64,000 bases of DNA, taken from NCBI RefSeq assembly GCF_030658505.1, contig NZ_JAUTXR010000114.1:12936-76935 (forward strand), written 5' to 3'. The notes beneath the pieces are model-generated. The model did no database searches. It was not told where the DNA came from and saw only the letters and a program-made list of their open reading frames with translations. Each line of letters begins with the position of its first letter. Positions within the stretch are counted from its first letter, which is position 1. The DNA comes from Stenotrophomonas raiganjensis (SeqCode). Its GTDB lineage: Bacteria; Pseudomonadota; Gammaproteobacteria; Xanthomonadales; Xanthomonadaceae. Made by a program: the position numbers and the translations under genes. Positions 20,609 through 29,761 of this stretch are shown here, piece by piece.

Positions 20609-22576
20609 ATGACCTTTCACCAAGCCAAGGGGCTGCGTCCCATCCGGCGCTCTACCTTGAACCGTGTCAGCGCGTTGGGAGTCGCGCTGATGCTGGCCTG
20701 CGCTCCGGCGCTGGCCGCCGCACCGGCGGAAAAGCCGGTGGGCGCTACCGTGGCCCCGGCGACCGCGCCGGCCGGCCTGTCGGTGGCCAAGATCGATTTC
20801 AAGCGTGGCGATGACGGCGCCGGGCGCCTGATCGTCCAGTTCGACGGCCAGGGTGCAATCCCGGACCTGCGCACGCAGGGCAACAGCGTGGTGGTCGACG
20901 TCGGCAACGCCCGACTGCCGGCCAACCTGCAGAAGCCGATGAACGTCACCGACTTCGCCACGCCGGTGCAGCGCATCGACGCCAAGCCGTCCGGTGCCGG
21001 CACCCAGCTGGTGCTGAGCACCGGTGGCGCCGTGGAATCGCTGGCCTACCAGAGCGGCAACGAGTACGTGGTGGAGATCAGCCCGCGGCAGGCTCCGGCC
21101 GCCGTTGGTGCGGTCACTGCCGGCAGCGTCACCCAGGCCGCCAAGGCTGTCGGCCAGCGCGGTTTCACCGGCAAGCCGGTGACCTTCAACTTCCAGGACG
21201 TGCCGGTGCGCACCGTGCTGCAGTTGATCGCTGAAGAATCCAATCTCAACGTGGTGGCGTCCGATTCGGTTCAGGGCAATGTGACCCTGCGCCTGGTCAA
21301 TGTGCCTTGGGACCAGGCACTGGACATCGTGCTGCGTGCCAAGGGCCTGGACAAGCGCCGCGACGGCAGCGTGATCTGGGTCGCTCCGCAGGCTGAACTG
21401 GCCAAGTTCGAGCAGGAGAAGGAAGACGCGCGCATCGCCATCGAGAACCGCGAGGACCTCGTTACCGACTACGTCCAGATCAACTACCACAGCGCCACCC
21501 AGATCTTCAAAGCGCTGACCGAAGCCAAGGGTATCGGCGGCAGCGGAAGCGGTGGTGCGGGTGGCTCGGGCTCGCCGTCGCAGGAAGACAGCGGCTTCCT
21601 GTCCTCGCGTGGCCGCATCGTCGCCGACGAGCGCACCAACACGCTGATGATCAGCGACATTCCGAAGAAGATCGCGCGCATGCGCGAGCTGATCGGTGTG
21701 ATTGATCGCCCGGTCGACCAGGTGCTGATCGAAAGCCGCATCGTCATCGCTACCGACACCTTCGCCCGCGAGTTGGGTGCGAAGTTCGGCATCAGTGGCA
21801 GCCGTGACAATGTGTACTTCAGTGGCAATCTGGAATCCAATCGCTTGACCCGCGAATCGCAGGTCAAGACGGCGCAGGACAATGCCAAGGCCGAGCGTGA
21901 CTGGATTGCTGGCGGCCGCGTCGGTCCCCCGCCGGTGCCGACGGGCTCGACCATCACCCGTGGCCTGAACTGGAGCCTGCCGGTCGCGACTGCCAGCAAT
22001 CCGGGTTCGCTGGCCCTGTCGATCCTCAACGCCGGCTACCTGCTGGACGTGGAGCTGTCGGCCATGCAGGAAGAGTCCCGTGGCGAAGTGATCTCCAACC
22101 CGCGCGTGGTCACCACCAACCAGCGCGAAGCGCTGATCAAGCAGGGTAAGGAAATCGGCTACGTCACCATCAGCGGTGGCGGCGCCGGCGGCATTGCCAC
22201 GCCGAACGTGCAGTTCAAGGAAGTGGTGCTGGAGCTGAAGGTCACTCCGACCATCACCAACGACAACCGCGTGTTCCTCAACATGCAGGTGAAGAAGGAC
22301 GAGGTGGATCAGCTCATCCAGCTGGACGGTTACGGCACGGTGCCGTCGATCAACCGTCGCGAGGTCAACACTGCGGTGCTGGTCGAGGATGGGCAGACCG
22401 TGGTCATTGGTGGCGTGTACGAGTTCACCGACCGCAGCAGCATCAACAAGGTGCCGTTCCTGGGCGACGTACCGTTCCTGGGCAACCTGTTCAAGAAGCG
22501 TGGCCGCAACAAGGACAAGGCCGAGCTGCTGGTGTTCGTCACCCCGAAGGTGCTGCGCGTGGCCAAGCAGAACTGA
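20609..22576 (+). CDS. pilQ: type IV pilus secretin PilQ
   Basis: A 655-residue outer-membrane secretin forming the gated pore for the pilus. Signal peptide about residues 1-34 (LGVALMLACAPALAAAP). One AMIN domain (about 45-150) for peptidoglycan binding, then STN/N0 (FNFQDVPVRTVLQLIAEESNLNVV, about residues 190-255), one N1/KH-like domain (about 280-375) with a Gly/Ser-rich insert, and the secretin core ending in VPFLGDVPFLGNLFKKR and LLVFVTPKVLR. Homologues usually carry two AMIN domains and are often about 700 residues; only one is obvious here. Last gene of pilMNOPQ, closed by a hairpin. Confidence 0.95.
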   Translation: MTFHQAKGLRPIRRSTLNRVSALGVALMLACAPALAAAPAEKPVGATVAPATAPAGLSVAKIDFKRGDDGAGRLIVQFDGQGAIPDLRTQGNSVVVDVGNARLPANLQKPMNVTDFATPVQRIDAKPSGAGTQLVLSTGGAVESLAYQSGNEYVVEISPRQAPAAVGAVTAGSVTQAAKAVGQRGFTGKPVTFNFQDVPVRTVLQLIAEESNLNVVASDSVQGNVTLRLVNVPWDQALDIVLRAKGLDKRRDGSVIWVAPQAELAKFEQEKEDARIAIENREDLVTDYVQINYHSATQIFKALTEAKGIGGSGSGGAGGSGSPSQEDSGFLSSRGRIVADERTNTLMISDIPKKIARMRELIGVIDRPVDQVLIESRIVIATDTFARELGAKFGISGSRDNVYFSGNLESNRLTRESQVKTAQDNAKAERDWIAGGRVGPPPVPTGSTITRGLNWSLPVATASNPGSLALSILNAGYLLDVELSAMQEESRGEVISNPRVVTTNQREALIKQGKEIGYVTISGGGAGGIATPNVQFKEVVLELKVTPTITNDNRVFLNMQVKKDEVDQLIQLDGYGTVPSINRREVNTAVLVEDGQTVVIGGVYEFTDRSSINKVPFLGDVPFLGNLFKKRGRNKDKAELLVFVTPKVLRVAKQN

Positions 22577-22596
22577 GCCCGCGCAACCCATGATGC

Positions 22597-22632
22597 GAAG
22601 AAGGGCCGCCGCGTGCGGCCCTTCTTCGTTTC
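22597..22632 (+). terminator. terminator of pilMNOPQ
   Basis: A 13-bp perfect stem (GAAGAAGGGCCGC / GCGGCCCTTCTTC, 22597-22627) with a 5-nt loop, then CGTTTCC. The stem is strong but the T-run is short. Confidence 0.75.
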
Positions 22633-22637
22633 CGCCG

Positions 22638-22660
22638 GTAGATCCACGCCATGCGTGGAT
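22638..22660. repeat. SMAG-type repeat (ATCCACGC stem)
   Basis: GTAG followed by ATCCACGC-CAT-GCGTGGAT. A different stem from the GCCGAGC subtype but with the same GTAG end and length. It lies between the pilQ terminator and the moxR gene. Confidence 0.75.
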
Positions 22661-22749
22661 GGGCCGTTCAGCCGTTCTTGATGCCAATCGCAGGGCACCC
22701 TGCGATGATGTCGGGAACCCGTGCCGTCCCGCGCCGGTCAAAGGCCCCC

Positions 22750-23775
22750 ATGAACCTGCCACCGCCGATGCCCGAAACCGCCTCGCCGCCGCCTGCGCCG
22801 GCCACCTCCAGCCTGCATGCCGCCTTCACCCAGCTGCGCGATGCGCTGTCAGCGGAGATCGTGGGCCAGGCCGCACTGGTCGAACGTCTGCTGATTGCCC
22901 TGCTGGCCGACGGCCATCTGCTGGTGGAAGGCGCTCCGGGCCTGGCCAAGACCACCGCCATCCGCGCGCTGGCCGCGCGCCTGGAGGCCGATTTCGCCCG
23001 TGTGCAGTTCACCCCCGACCTGCTGCCGGCCGATCTGACTGGCACCGAGATCTGGCGCCCGCAGGAGGGTCGCTTCGAATTCGTGCCCGGTCCGATCTTC
23101 CATCCGATCCTGCTGGCCGACGAAATCAACCGCGCACCGGCCAAGGTGCAGTCGGCGCTGCTGGAAGCGATGGGTGAGCGCCAGGTCACCGTGGGTCGCC
23201 ACACCTACGCACTGCCGTCGCTGTTCCTGGTGATGGCCACGCAGAACCCGATCGAGCAGGAAGGCACCTTCCCGCTGCCCGAAGCGCAACTGGACCGTTT
23301 CCTGATGCATGTGCGCATCAGCTACCCCGACCAGGCCGCCGAATCGGAGATCCTGCGGTTGGCCCGCGAACGTGCCCGTGGCGCGCTGGGCGAGGCGGCA
23401 CCGGCACCGGAGAAGCTGCCGATGCAGGATGTGTTCGATGCGCGTCGCGAAGTGCTGGACCTGCACATGGCGCCGGCGCTGGAGCGCTACCTGATCGAAC
23501 TGGTGCTGGCCTCGCGTGATCCGTCGCGCTATGACGCCGGTCTCGGCCGCCGCATCGCCTGGGGTGCAAGCCCGCGTGGATCGATCGCGCTGGAACGCTG
23601 TGCACGTGCGCGCGCCTGGCTGGCCGGCCGCGATTTCGTCACCCCTGATGACGTGCGTGCGGTTGCTGCCGACGTGCTGCGCCATCGCGTGCTGCCCAGC
23701 TACGAGGCTACCGCCGAAGGCTGGGATGGTGAGCGCCTGGTGCAGGAGCTGCTGGCCCGGGTGCCGGCACCCTGA
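22750..23775 (+). CDS. MoxR-family AAA+ ATPase
   Basis: A 341-residue AAA+ ATPase thought to act as a chaperone for the VWA proteins encoded downstream. Walker A is GAPGLAKTT (Gly61-Thr69), Walker [23 protein letters not shown] with the MoxR signature, then sensor 1 [22 protein letters not shown] and the C-terminal lid. A proline-rich stretch of about 20 residues precedes the domain. The ATG at 22750 is chosen because upstream in-frame sequence runs into the SMAG repeat. First gene of a six-gene operon with 8-nt spacing to the DUF58 gene. Confidence 0.93.
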   Translation: MNLPPPMPETASPPPAPATSSLHAAFTQLRDALSAEIVGQAALVERLLIALLADGHLLVEGAPGLAKTTAIRALAARLEADFARVQFTPDLLPADLTGTEIWRPQEGRFEFVPGPIFHPILLADEINRAPAKVQSALLEAMGERQVTVGRHTYALPSLFLVMATQNPIEQEGTFPLPEAQLDRFLMHVRISYPDQAAESEILRLARERARGALGEAAPAPEKLPMQDVFDARREVLDLHMAPALERYLIELVLASRDPSRYDAGLGRRIAWGASPRGSIALERCARARAWLAGRDFVTPDDVRAVAADVLRHRVLPSYEATAEGWDGERLVQELLARVPAP

Positions 23776-23783
23776 GCCTGCGC

Positions 23784-24713
23784 ATGACCGATCCGTCCCT
23801 GGAACCTGCATCCAACGCCAGCGATGGCGACGGGCTGCGCCCGCAGCTGTCCGAACTGGTGGCGCTGCGCCGCCTTGCACAGCGGCCGCCACCGCCGCGC
23901 CGTGGCCGTGCGGGCAACGCCGGGCAGGCGCCGTCGCCGCTGCGTGGGCGCGGCATGGAATACGCCGAGTCACGCGAGTACGTGGCCGGTGATGATGCGC
24001 GGCATATCGACTGGCGGGTGACCGCGCGTACCGGCCGTGCCCACACCAAGCTGTTCCAGGCCGAGCGCGAGCGGGTCAGCCTGATCGTGGCCGATACGTC
24101 GCCGGCCCTGTATTTCGGCACCCGCGTGCGCTTCAAGTCGGTGCAGGCCGCACGCGCGGGCGCCGTCGCCGCATGGTCGGCGCAGCGTCGGGGCGACCGC
24201 ATCGGTGCATTGCGCGGCAGTGATCGTGAGCCGCCCATCGCACCCGCCGGCGGCCCGCGTGGCGTGTTGCGCGTGCTCGACGCACTCACCCGCTGGTACG
24301 CGCAGCCGCCCGCCGACGATCTTGGCCTGGAACGCGCGCTGGACCATGCCGCCCGCGTGCTGCGCCCCGGGGCGCGCATGCTGGTGCTGGCCGATCCGCA
24401 GCAGGCCATCCGCATTCCTCCTGCACGCTGGAGCGCGCTGGCCCAGCACCATGATCTCAGCCTGGTGCTGCTGGTCGATCCGTTGGAGATGCAGCCGCCC
24501 TCGGCCGCGCTGCAGTTCCAGACCGCGCAGCAGCGTGTCGGTCTCGATCTGCGCCGCAGCGAGGTGCAGGCCCATTGGCAGGCGCACTTCGTCGAACCGT
24601 TGCAGGCGCTGCGGCGCCAGCTCGGCGCACGCCGCGTCGACGTGCAGGTACTGTCCACCGATGCAGCCAGCGACGCCTGGCTGGCGCCGTCACCGACCGA
24701 GGTGCCGGCATGA
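23784..24713 (+). CDS. DUF58 domain protein of the MoxR/Bat operon
   Basis: A 309-residue cytoplasmic protein. The DUF58 signature ESREYVAGDDARHIDWRVTARTG is at about residues 62-84, followed by a VWA-like half (LIVADTSPALYFG) that lacks a full metal-binding DxSxS motif. DUF58 proteins accompany MoxR ATPases and membrane VWA proteins in nearly all genomes; their biochemical role is unsettled. The gene starts 8 nt after moxR and overlaps the next gene by 4 nt. Confidence 0.9.
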   Translation: MTDPSLEPASNASDGDGLRPQLSELVALRRLAQRPPPPRRGRAGNAGQAPSPLRGRGMEYAESREYVAGDDARHIDWRVTARTGRAHTKLFQAERERVSLIVADTSPALYFGTRVRFKSVQAARAGAVAAWSAQRRGDRIGALRGSDREPPIAPAGGPRGVLRVLDALTRWYAQPPADDLGLERALDHAARVLRPGARMLVLADPQQAIRIPPARWSALAQHHDLSLVLLVDPLEMQPPSAALQFQTAQQRVGLDLRRSEVQAHWQAHFVEPLQALRRQLGARRVDVQVLSTDAASDAWLAPSPTEVPA

Positions 24714-25159
24714 GCGCTAACCTGCCGCTGCGCGATGTACAGCTGCCGCCAGCACCCCCCTGGTGGCCACCGGCTCCCGGCTATCTGATGATCGCCGGCG
24801 CACTCCTGCTGGTGTTGCTGGTGGCCGCATTCTTCGGATGGCAGCGCCGCCGTCGCCGTCGACGCTGGCTGCGCGTGTTCGACCAGGAGCTGGCCACCGC
24901 CACCGATGCGGCCGCGGAACTGGCGGCCATCGCCGGTCTGCTGCGCCGTGCCGCGCGCCATGCACGGCCAGGCAGCGAATCCTTGCGCGATGACGCCTGG
25001 TGGCAGCGCGTGGATCCGCAGGACACGCTGCCGGACAGCCGGCGCCGCCTGCTGGCCGAAGGAGCCTATCGTCCGCGCGTCGATGCCAACGAAGTGGTTG
25101 CGCTGCGCAGTTGGGCACGCGAGCGCTATCTGGCCCTGCTGCTGGAGCGTCGCCGATGA
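24710..25159 (+). CDS. DUF4381 membrane protein
   Basis: A 149-residue protein with a short proline-rich leader (LPLRDVQLPPAPPWWPPAPGY, quoted in part as the DUF4381 start), a single membrane span (about residues 23-43), a run of arginines (RRRRRRRW) as the cytoplasmic stop-transfer signal, and a helical cytoplasmic domain with LLRRAARHARPG. This layout is typical of the DUF4381 member of MoxR/Bat operons. Start and stop overlap both neighbours by 4 nt, fixing the ATG at 24710. Confidence 0.85.
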   Translation: MSANLPLRDVQLPPAPPWWPPAPGYLMIAGALLLVLLVAAFFGWQRRRRRRRWLRVFDQELATATDAAAELAAIAGLLRRAARHARPGSESLRDDAWWQRVDPQDTLPDSRRRLLAEGAYRPRVDANEVVALRSWARERYLALLLERRR

Positions 25160-26160
25160 ACCTGCTGGCGAGTTACTGGCCGTGGCCGGACCTGCAGCTG
25201 GCGTGGCCGCTGGCGCTGTTGGCGCTGCCGTTGCCATTGCTGATGTACGCGTGGAAGCGGCGCGCTGACCCAGGGGCGGCACTGCGCGTGCCGTACGCGG
25301 CGAGCGAGCTGGAAGCGCTGTCCGGCGGTGGCCGCGCCGATGTGTCGTGGCTGCGCACGCTGTTGCTGTGGCTGGGCTGGTGCGCGCTGTGCGTCGCGCT
25401 GGCGCGCCCGCAGCAGTTGGGTGAGGCGATCACACCGCCGCAGCAGGGCCGGCAGATGATGCTGGCGATGGATGTGTCCGGCAGCATGGGTGAGGGCGAC
25501 ATGGTGCTGGGTGGCCAGGCGGTGGATCGCCTCACCGCTGCCAAGGCGGTACTGGCCGACTTCCTCGACCGCCGTGCGGGTGATCGCATCGGCCTGCTGA
25601 TCTTCGGTGACCGTGCCTACACGCTCACACCGCTGACCGCCGATCTGGCCAGCGTGCGCGACCAGTTGCGCGACAGCGTGGTCGGCCTGGCCGGGCGCGA
25701 GACCGCCATCGGCGATGCCATCGGCCTGGCGGTGAAGCGCCTGCGCAGCCAACCCGAAGGCCAGCGCGTATTGATCCTGCTGACCGATGGTGTCAGCAAT
25801 GCCGGTGTGCTGGAACCGCTGCGCGCCGCCGAAGTCGCGCGTACCGAGGGCGTGCGCATCCACACCGTTGCGTTTGGCGGCGATGGCAGCATGCGCTTCC
25901 TCGGCATTCCCATTTCCGCTGACCAGGACCCGGTCGACGAGGCCACGCTGAAGAAGATTGCAAGCCTGACCGGTGGCCGGTTCTTCCGCGCACGCGATAC
26001 TGCGCAGCTGGCCGGCATCTATGCCGAGCTGGACCGGTTGGAACCGATCGCTGCAAAGGGGCCGAGCCTGCGCCCGCGCGAGGAACGCTATGCATGGCCG
26101 CTGGGCCTGGCGTTGCTGCTGGGCGTGCTGGCGTGGCTGTGGCCGGAGCGTCGCCGATGA
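25156..26160 (+). CDS. VWA-domain membrane protein, BatA-like
   Basis: A 334-residue protein with two N-terminal membrane spans (about 13-33 and 70-85), a periplasmic von Willebrand A domain and a C-terminal span (about residues 312-330). The metal-ion site is intact: MDVSGSMGEGD gives Asp106, Ser108 and Ser110, with later TDG (LLTDGVSNAG). In Bat operons this protein and the next are believed to act as an envelope stress complex served by the MoxR ATPase. Overlaps the DUF4381 gene and the next gene by 4 nt each. Confidence 0.92.
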   Translation: MNLLASYWPWPDLQLAWPLALLALPLPLLMYAWKRRADPGAALRVPYAASELEALSGGGRADVSWLRTLLLWLGWCALCVALARPQQLGEAITPPQQGRQMMLAMDVSGSMGEGDMVLGGQAVDRLTAAKAVLADFLDRRAGDRIGLLIFGDRAYTLTPLTADLASVRDQLRDSVVGLAGRETAIGDAIGLAVKRLRSQPEGQRVLILLTDGVSNAGVLEPLRAAEVARTEGVRIHTVAFGGDGSMRFLGIPISADQDPVDEATLKKIASLTGGRFFRARDTAQLAGIYAELDRLEPIAAKGPSLRPREERYAWPLGLALLLGVLAWLWPERRR

Positions 26161-27995
26161 TCGCGTTCGCTGCCCAGCTTCCCGACTGGAACGCGCTGCA
26201 TTTCCTGCGCCCGGAATGGCTGTGGGCCCTGCTGGCGTTGCCGGTGATCCTGGCGCTGGCGCTATACCGGCAGCGACGCAGCGATGTATGGCGACAGGCA
26301 GTGGATGCACACCTGTTGCCGCATCTGCTGGCGGCCGGTACGCGCCGTCGTGCGCGGCTGCCGTGGGCACTGTTGCTGGGCTGGACGCTGGCCTCGCTGG
26401 CGATGGCCGGACCGAGCTGGCGCCAGCAGGCGCAACCGATGTTCCAGGCCAGCGCGCCGTTGCTGGTGGTGCTGGACCTGTCCAGCCGGATCACCGCCAC
26501 CGATCTGCCGCCCTCGCGCCTGCTGCAGGCGCGGGCCAAGGTGGGTGAACTGCTGCGCGCACGCCAGGGCGGACAGGTCGGCCTGGTGGTGTATGCCGAC
26601 GATGCCTATACCGTCGCGCCGCTGACCGACGACGGCAGCAATGTCGCGTTGTATCTGGATGCCTTGTCGCCCGATGTGATGCCGCGCGAGGGCCAGCGCG
26701 CCGACCGCGGTATCGACTGGGCCACCCGGTTGATGCGGCAGATCGCTGCGCCGCAGGGGCAGATCCTGCTGGTCACCGATCAGGCCGACAGTGAAGCGAC
26801 GCTGGCGGCCACGCAGGCGCGCAGTCTCGGCATGCAGGTGTCGGTGCTGGGCCTGGGCACGCCAGCCGGTGCCGCCTATCGCGACGGTAGTGGCCAGATC
26901 CGCCAGGCCGCGCTGGATGAAGGCAGCCTGCGCGCGCTGGCCACGGCAGGCGGTGGGCGCTATGCGCGCATTGCCGCCGATGACAGTGACCTGCGCGCAC
27001 TGGGCGTGCTGGATGCGCGCGAGGGTACGGCAGCGCAACGGCCGGGCGAAGGCAAGCAATGGCGTGACGAGGGCTTCTGGCTGCTGCCGCCGATGATGCT
27101 GCTGGCGCTGCTGGCCTTCCGTCGCCGCGCGGTACTGGCCGCGGTGCTGGCGGTCGGCCTGCTGCCGTGGATGACGGATGTACAGGCACAGACGCCTGCT
27201 GCATCGTCTTCGCCGCCCGTGCAGGGCACCCTGTGGAAGCGTGCTGACCAACTGCAGCACCAGCGCCTGGCCGAAGGCGTACAGGCCTACCGCAATGGCG
27301 ACTTTGCCAGTGCACGCAAGCAGTTCGAAGGCATCGACAGCGATGCAGGCTGGTACAACCTGGCCAACGCGCTGGCACGCCAGGGCAACTACGATGAGGC
27401 CATCGCCGCCTACGACCGCGCGCTGGCACTGCATCCCGGCATGGCCGATGCGGTGGCCAACCGTGCCGTGGTCGATGCCGCGCGCAAGCGCAGGTCGTCC
27501 GGTGGCCAGGGCCAGGATCAGCAGAAGCCGCAGCAGAGCGGGCAGAAGCCGCAGCAGAACGATTCGCAGGGCAAGCAGAACCCGCAGGGCCAGCAGCCGC
27601 AGCAGGGCCAGAAGGACCCCGGGCAGGGCCAGCCACAGGCGGGCCAGCAGGGCCAGCCCAGGCCAGGCGACGACAGCACGCAATCGAAGCCGCAACCTGG
27701 CGAGCGTGGCCGCGATGGCCAGCAGGCACCGCCGCAGGTGGAAGATGCCAAGGCACAGGCTCAGGCCGACGAACAGCAGCGCCAGCGCATGCAGCAGGCA
27801 ATGCAGCAGGCGCGCGAGGGTGAGGCCGGCAAGGACGGCAAGCCGGTGCCGGGCAGTGAGGGCAGCACCCCGCGCCAGCGCGAGGAGCAACAGGCGGTGG
27901 AGGCGTGGATGCGGCGTGTACCGGATGATCCGGGTGCGCTGCTGCGGGCCAAGTTCCAGCTGGAAAACGAACGCAGGAAGAGGGAAGGGCGATGA
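26157..27995 (+). CDS. VWA-TPR membrane protein, BatB/BatC-like fusion
   Basis: A 612-residue protein. N-terminal membrane spans (about 20-38 and 62-80), a VWA domain (about 95-280), a further span pair (about 300-345), then TPR repeats (about residues 365-445, with GWYNLANALARQGNYDEAIAAYDRAL) and a low-complexity Gln/Lys/Pro-rich tail to about residue 560. This joins the BatB VWA and BatC TPR functions in one chain. The metal site reads LDLSSRITATD: Asp107 and Ser109 are present, but position 111 is Arg where BatB proteins usually have Ser. Overlaps both neighbours by 4 nt. Confidence 0.9.
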   Translation: MIAFAAQLPDWNALHFLRPEWLWALLALPVILALALYRQRRSDVWRQAVDAHLLPHLLAAGTRRRARLPWALLLGWTLASLAMAGPSWRQQAQPMFQASAPLLVVLDLSSRITATDLPPSRLLQARAKVGELLRARQGGQVGLVVYADDAYTVAPLTDDGSNVALYLDALSPDVMPREGQRADRGIDWATRLMRQIAAPQGQILLVTDQADSEATLAATQARSLGMQVSVLGLGTPAGAAYRDGSGQIRQAALDEGSLRALATAGGGRYARIAADDSDLRALGVLDAREGTAAQRPGEGKQWRDEGFWLLPPMMLLALLAFRRRAVLAAVLAVGLLPWMTDVQAQTPAASSSPPVQGTLWKRADQLQHQRLAEGVQAYRNGDFASARKQFEGIDSDAGWYNLANALARQGNYDEAIAAYDRALALHPGMADAVANRAVVDAARKRRSSGGQGQDQQKPQQSGQKPQQNDSQGKQNPQGQQPQQGQKDPGQGQPQAGQQGQPRPGDDSTQSKPQPGERGRDGQQAPPQVEDAKAQAQADEQQRQRMQQAMQQAREGEAGKDGKPVPGSEGSTPRQREEQQAVEAWMRRVPDDPGALLRAKFQLENERRKREGR

Positions 27996-29704
27996 CGCGG
28001 GCAATCAACATGCACGGGCGCTGGCCATTGCAGGTACTGGCGGCACTGCTGCTGTGGCTGCCGCTGCTGGCCTGGGCGCAGCCGCGTGCCTGGCTCGACC
28101 GCGACCGCATCGCGCTGGGTGACACGGTCACCCTCAACGTCGAGAGCGACCAGGGCGCGCCAGATTTCACCCCGCTGCGTACCGACTTCGATCTCAGCGG
28201 GCAGACCAGCAGCCGCCAGGTGGAGTGGAGCAACGGCAGCATGCAGCAGCGCAACCTGTATGGCGTGGCGCTGACGCCACGTCGCAGTGGTGCGCTGGTG
28301 GTTCCGGGCCTGCAGGTGGGGGGCACGCGCACTGCGCCACTGACCCTGCAGGTGGATGCGGCCGCGGTGGCTGGCCCCGACAGCAATGCGGTGGCCTTCA
28401 TCGAGACCGTGATCGATGACGAGACGCCGTACGTGCAGCAGAGCGTGGGCGTGGTGGTGCGGCTGTACTTCGCTTCGCAGCTGGCGTCCGGCGAACTGGT
28501 GCTGGACACCCCGTCGGGTGCATCGTTGCAGCGTGTGGGCGATGACCGCACCGATGTGCGACAGGTCAACGGTCGTCGTTACAACGTGGTCGAACGGCGC
28601 TTCCTGCTGATTCCCGAGCGCAGCGGTGCACTGCGGCTGGCCGGTGCACGTTTCAGCGGGCGCAGCGCTGGTGGTTTCTTCGACGATTTCTTCGGCGGCG
28701 GCGACGGCCGCATGAATGCCACCGGCGCAGACCGCACGTTGCAGGTGCAGGCACAACCGGTACAGGCGTCGCAGCCGTGGTTGCCGCTGAAGAGCCTGCA
28801 GCTGCGCTACACCAGCGCACCGACCAGTGCCCGTACCGGCGAGGCGGCCAATGTGGTGGTCGAAGCAATTGCCGATGGGGCGACCCGCGCGCAGTTCACC
28901 GACCTGCCGGTGCCCGACGTCGGCAGCGCCGCGCAGGTGTTCGCCGAGCCTGCCCAGTATGAAGAGACCTTCAATGGCAGTACGCCGCGGTTGAAGATCA
29001 CCCGCCGCTATTCGATCGTGCCGCGCCAGCCCGGCCCGCTGGTGGTGCCGGGGCCACGCCTGCCGTGGTGGGATGTTCGCGCAGGCAAGGCGGAGGAAGC
29101 GAGGCTGCCGGATCTGACGTTGGCTGTCGTGGCGGGTACGGGCGGCACTGCCTCACCGGCACCGCTGCCGCCGATCGACACCGACGCTGCGCTGCCCGGC
29201 ACCGATGGCCAGGACAGCCGCATCGCCGCGACCGATCCACGCGCCAGTGGCCTGGCCGAACGTCCGTGGCCATGGATGGGCGCCGCCATCGGCCTGGCAT
29301 TGCTGTGGGTGTTGACCCTGCTCTGGGGCTGGCAGCGTGGCCGGCGCCCGCGTGCAGTGGCGCCTGTGGCGGGCAAGCCCGCTGTGCCGACTGTGGCGAG
29401 CGGGCGTGCCGGCCTGGCCGAACTGCGCCGAACGCTCGACGGCGAGGGATTCGACCAGGTGGAAGCACAGCTGTGTGCGATGGCCGGGGTTGAGCGCATC
29501 GAGCAGGTCATTGCGCGGCTTGAGGATGCCGCCCAGCGCCAAGTGCTGCAGGACCTGCAGCAGGCCCGCTGGGGCGGGCAGGGCGATCTGTCTGCGCTGC
29601 GCATGCGCCTGCGTGGCGCCTTCCGTGACGGACCGCACTGGTCGGTGGCTGCGGCTGCCGCCGACACTGGGCTTGCGCCGCTGTATCCAACGCGGCGAAC
29701 CTGA
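27992..29704 (+). CDS. BatD-like protein (oxygen tolerance family)
   Basis: A 570-residue exported membrane protein closing the MoxR/Bat operon. Signal peptide residues about 1-29 (LLLWLPLLAWA), a series of immunoglobulin-like beta domains (ARAWLDRDRIALGDTVTLNVES at the start), a Gly/Phe-rich loop (GGFFDDFFGGGDGR) and one C-terminal span at about residues 425-447 (WMGAAIGLALLWVLTLLWGW), then a cytoplasmic helical tail. This matches the BatD family. It overlaps the BatB/C-like gene by 4 nt; all six genes form one transcription unit. Confidence 0.88.
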   Translation: MTRAINMHGRWPLQVLAALLLWLPLLAWAQPRAWLDRDRIALGDTVTLNVESDQGAPDFTPLRTDFDLSGQTSSRQVEWSNGSMQQRNLYGVALTPRRSGALVVPGLQVGGTRTAPLTLQVDAAAVAGPDSNAVAFIETVIDDETPYVQQSVGVVVRLYFASQLASGELVLDTPSGASLQRVGDDRTDVRQVNGRRYNVVERRFLLIPERSGALRLAGARFSGRSAGGFFDDFFGGGDGRMNATGADRTLQVQAQPVQASQPWLPLKSLQLRYTSAPTSARTGEAANVVVEAIADGATRAQFTDLPVPDVGSAAQVFAEPAQYEETFNGSTPRLKITRRYSIVPRQPGPLVVPGPRLPWWDVRAGKAEEARLPDLTLAVVAGTGGTASPAPLPPIDTDAALPGTDGQDSRIAATDPRASGLAERPWPWMGAAIGLALLWVLTLLWGWQRGRRPRAVAPVAGKPAVPTVASGRAGLAELRRTLDGEGFDQVEAQLCAMAGVERIEQVIARLEDAAQRQVLQDLQQARWGGQGDLSALRMRLRGAFRDGPHWSVAAAAADTGLAPLYPTRRT

Positions 29705-29761
29705 ACCGGCGCCGCTTGCGCGCTTTGTTAGAGTGCATTCATTTTTCGAGGAAACCCGCGT

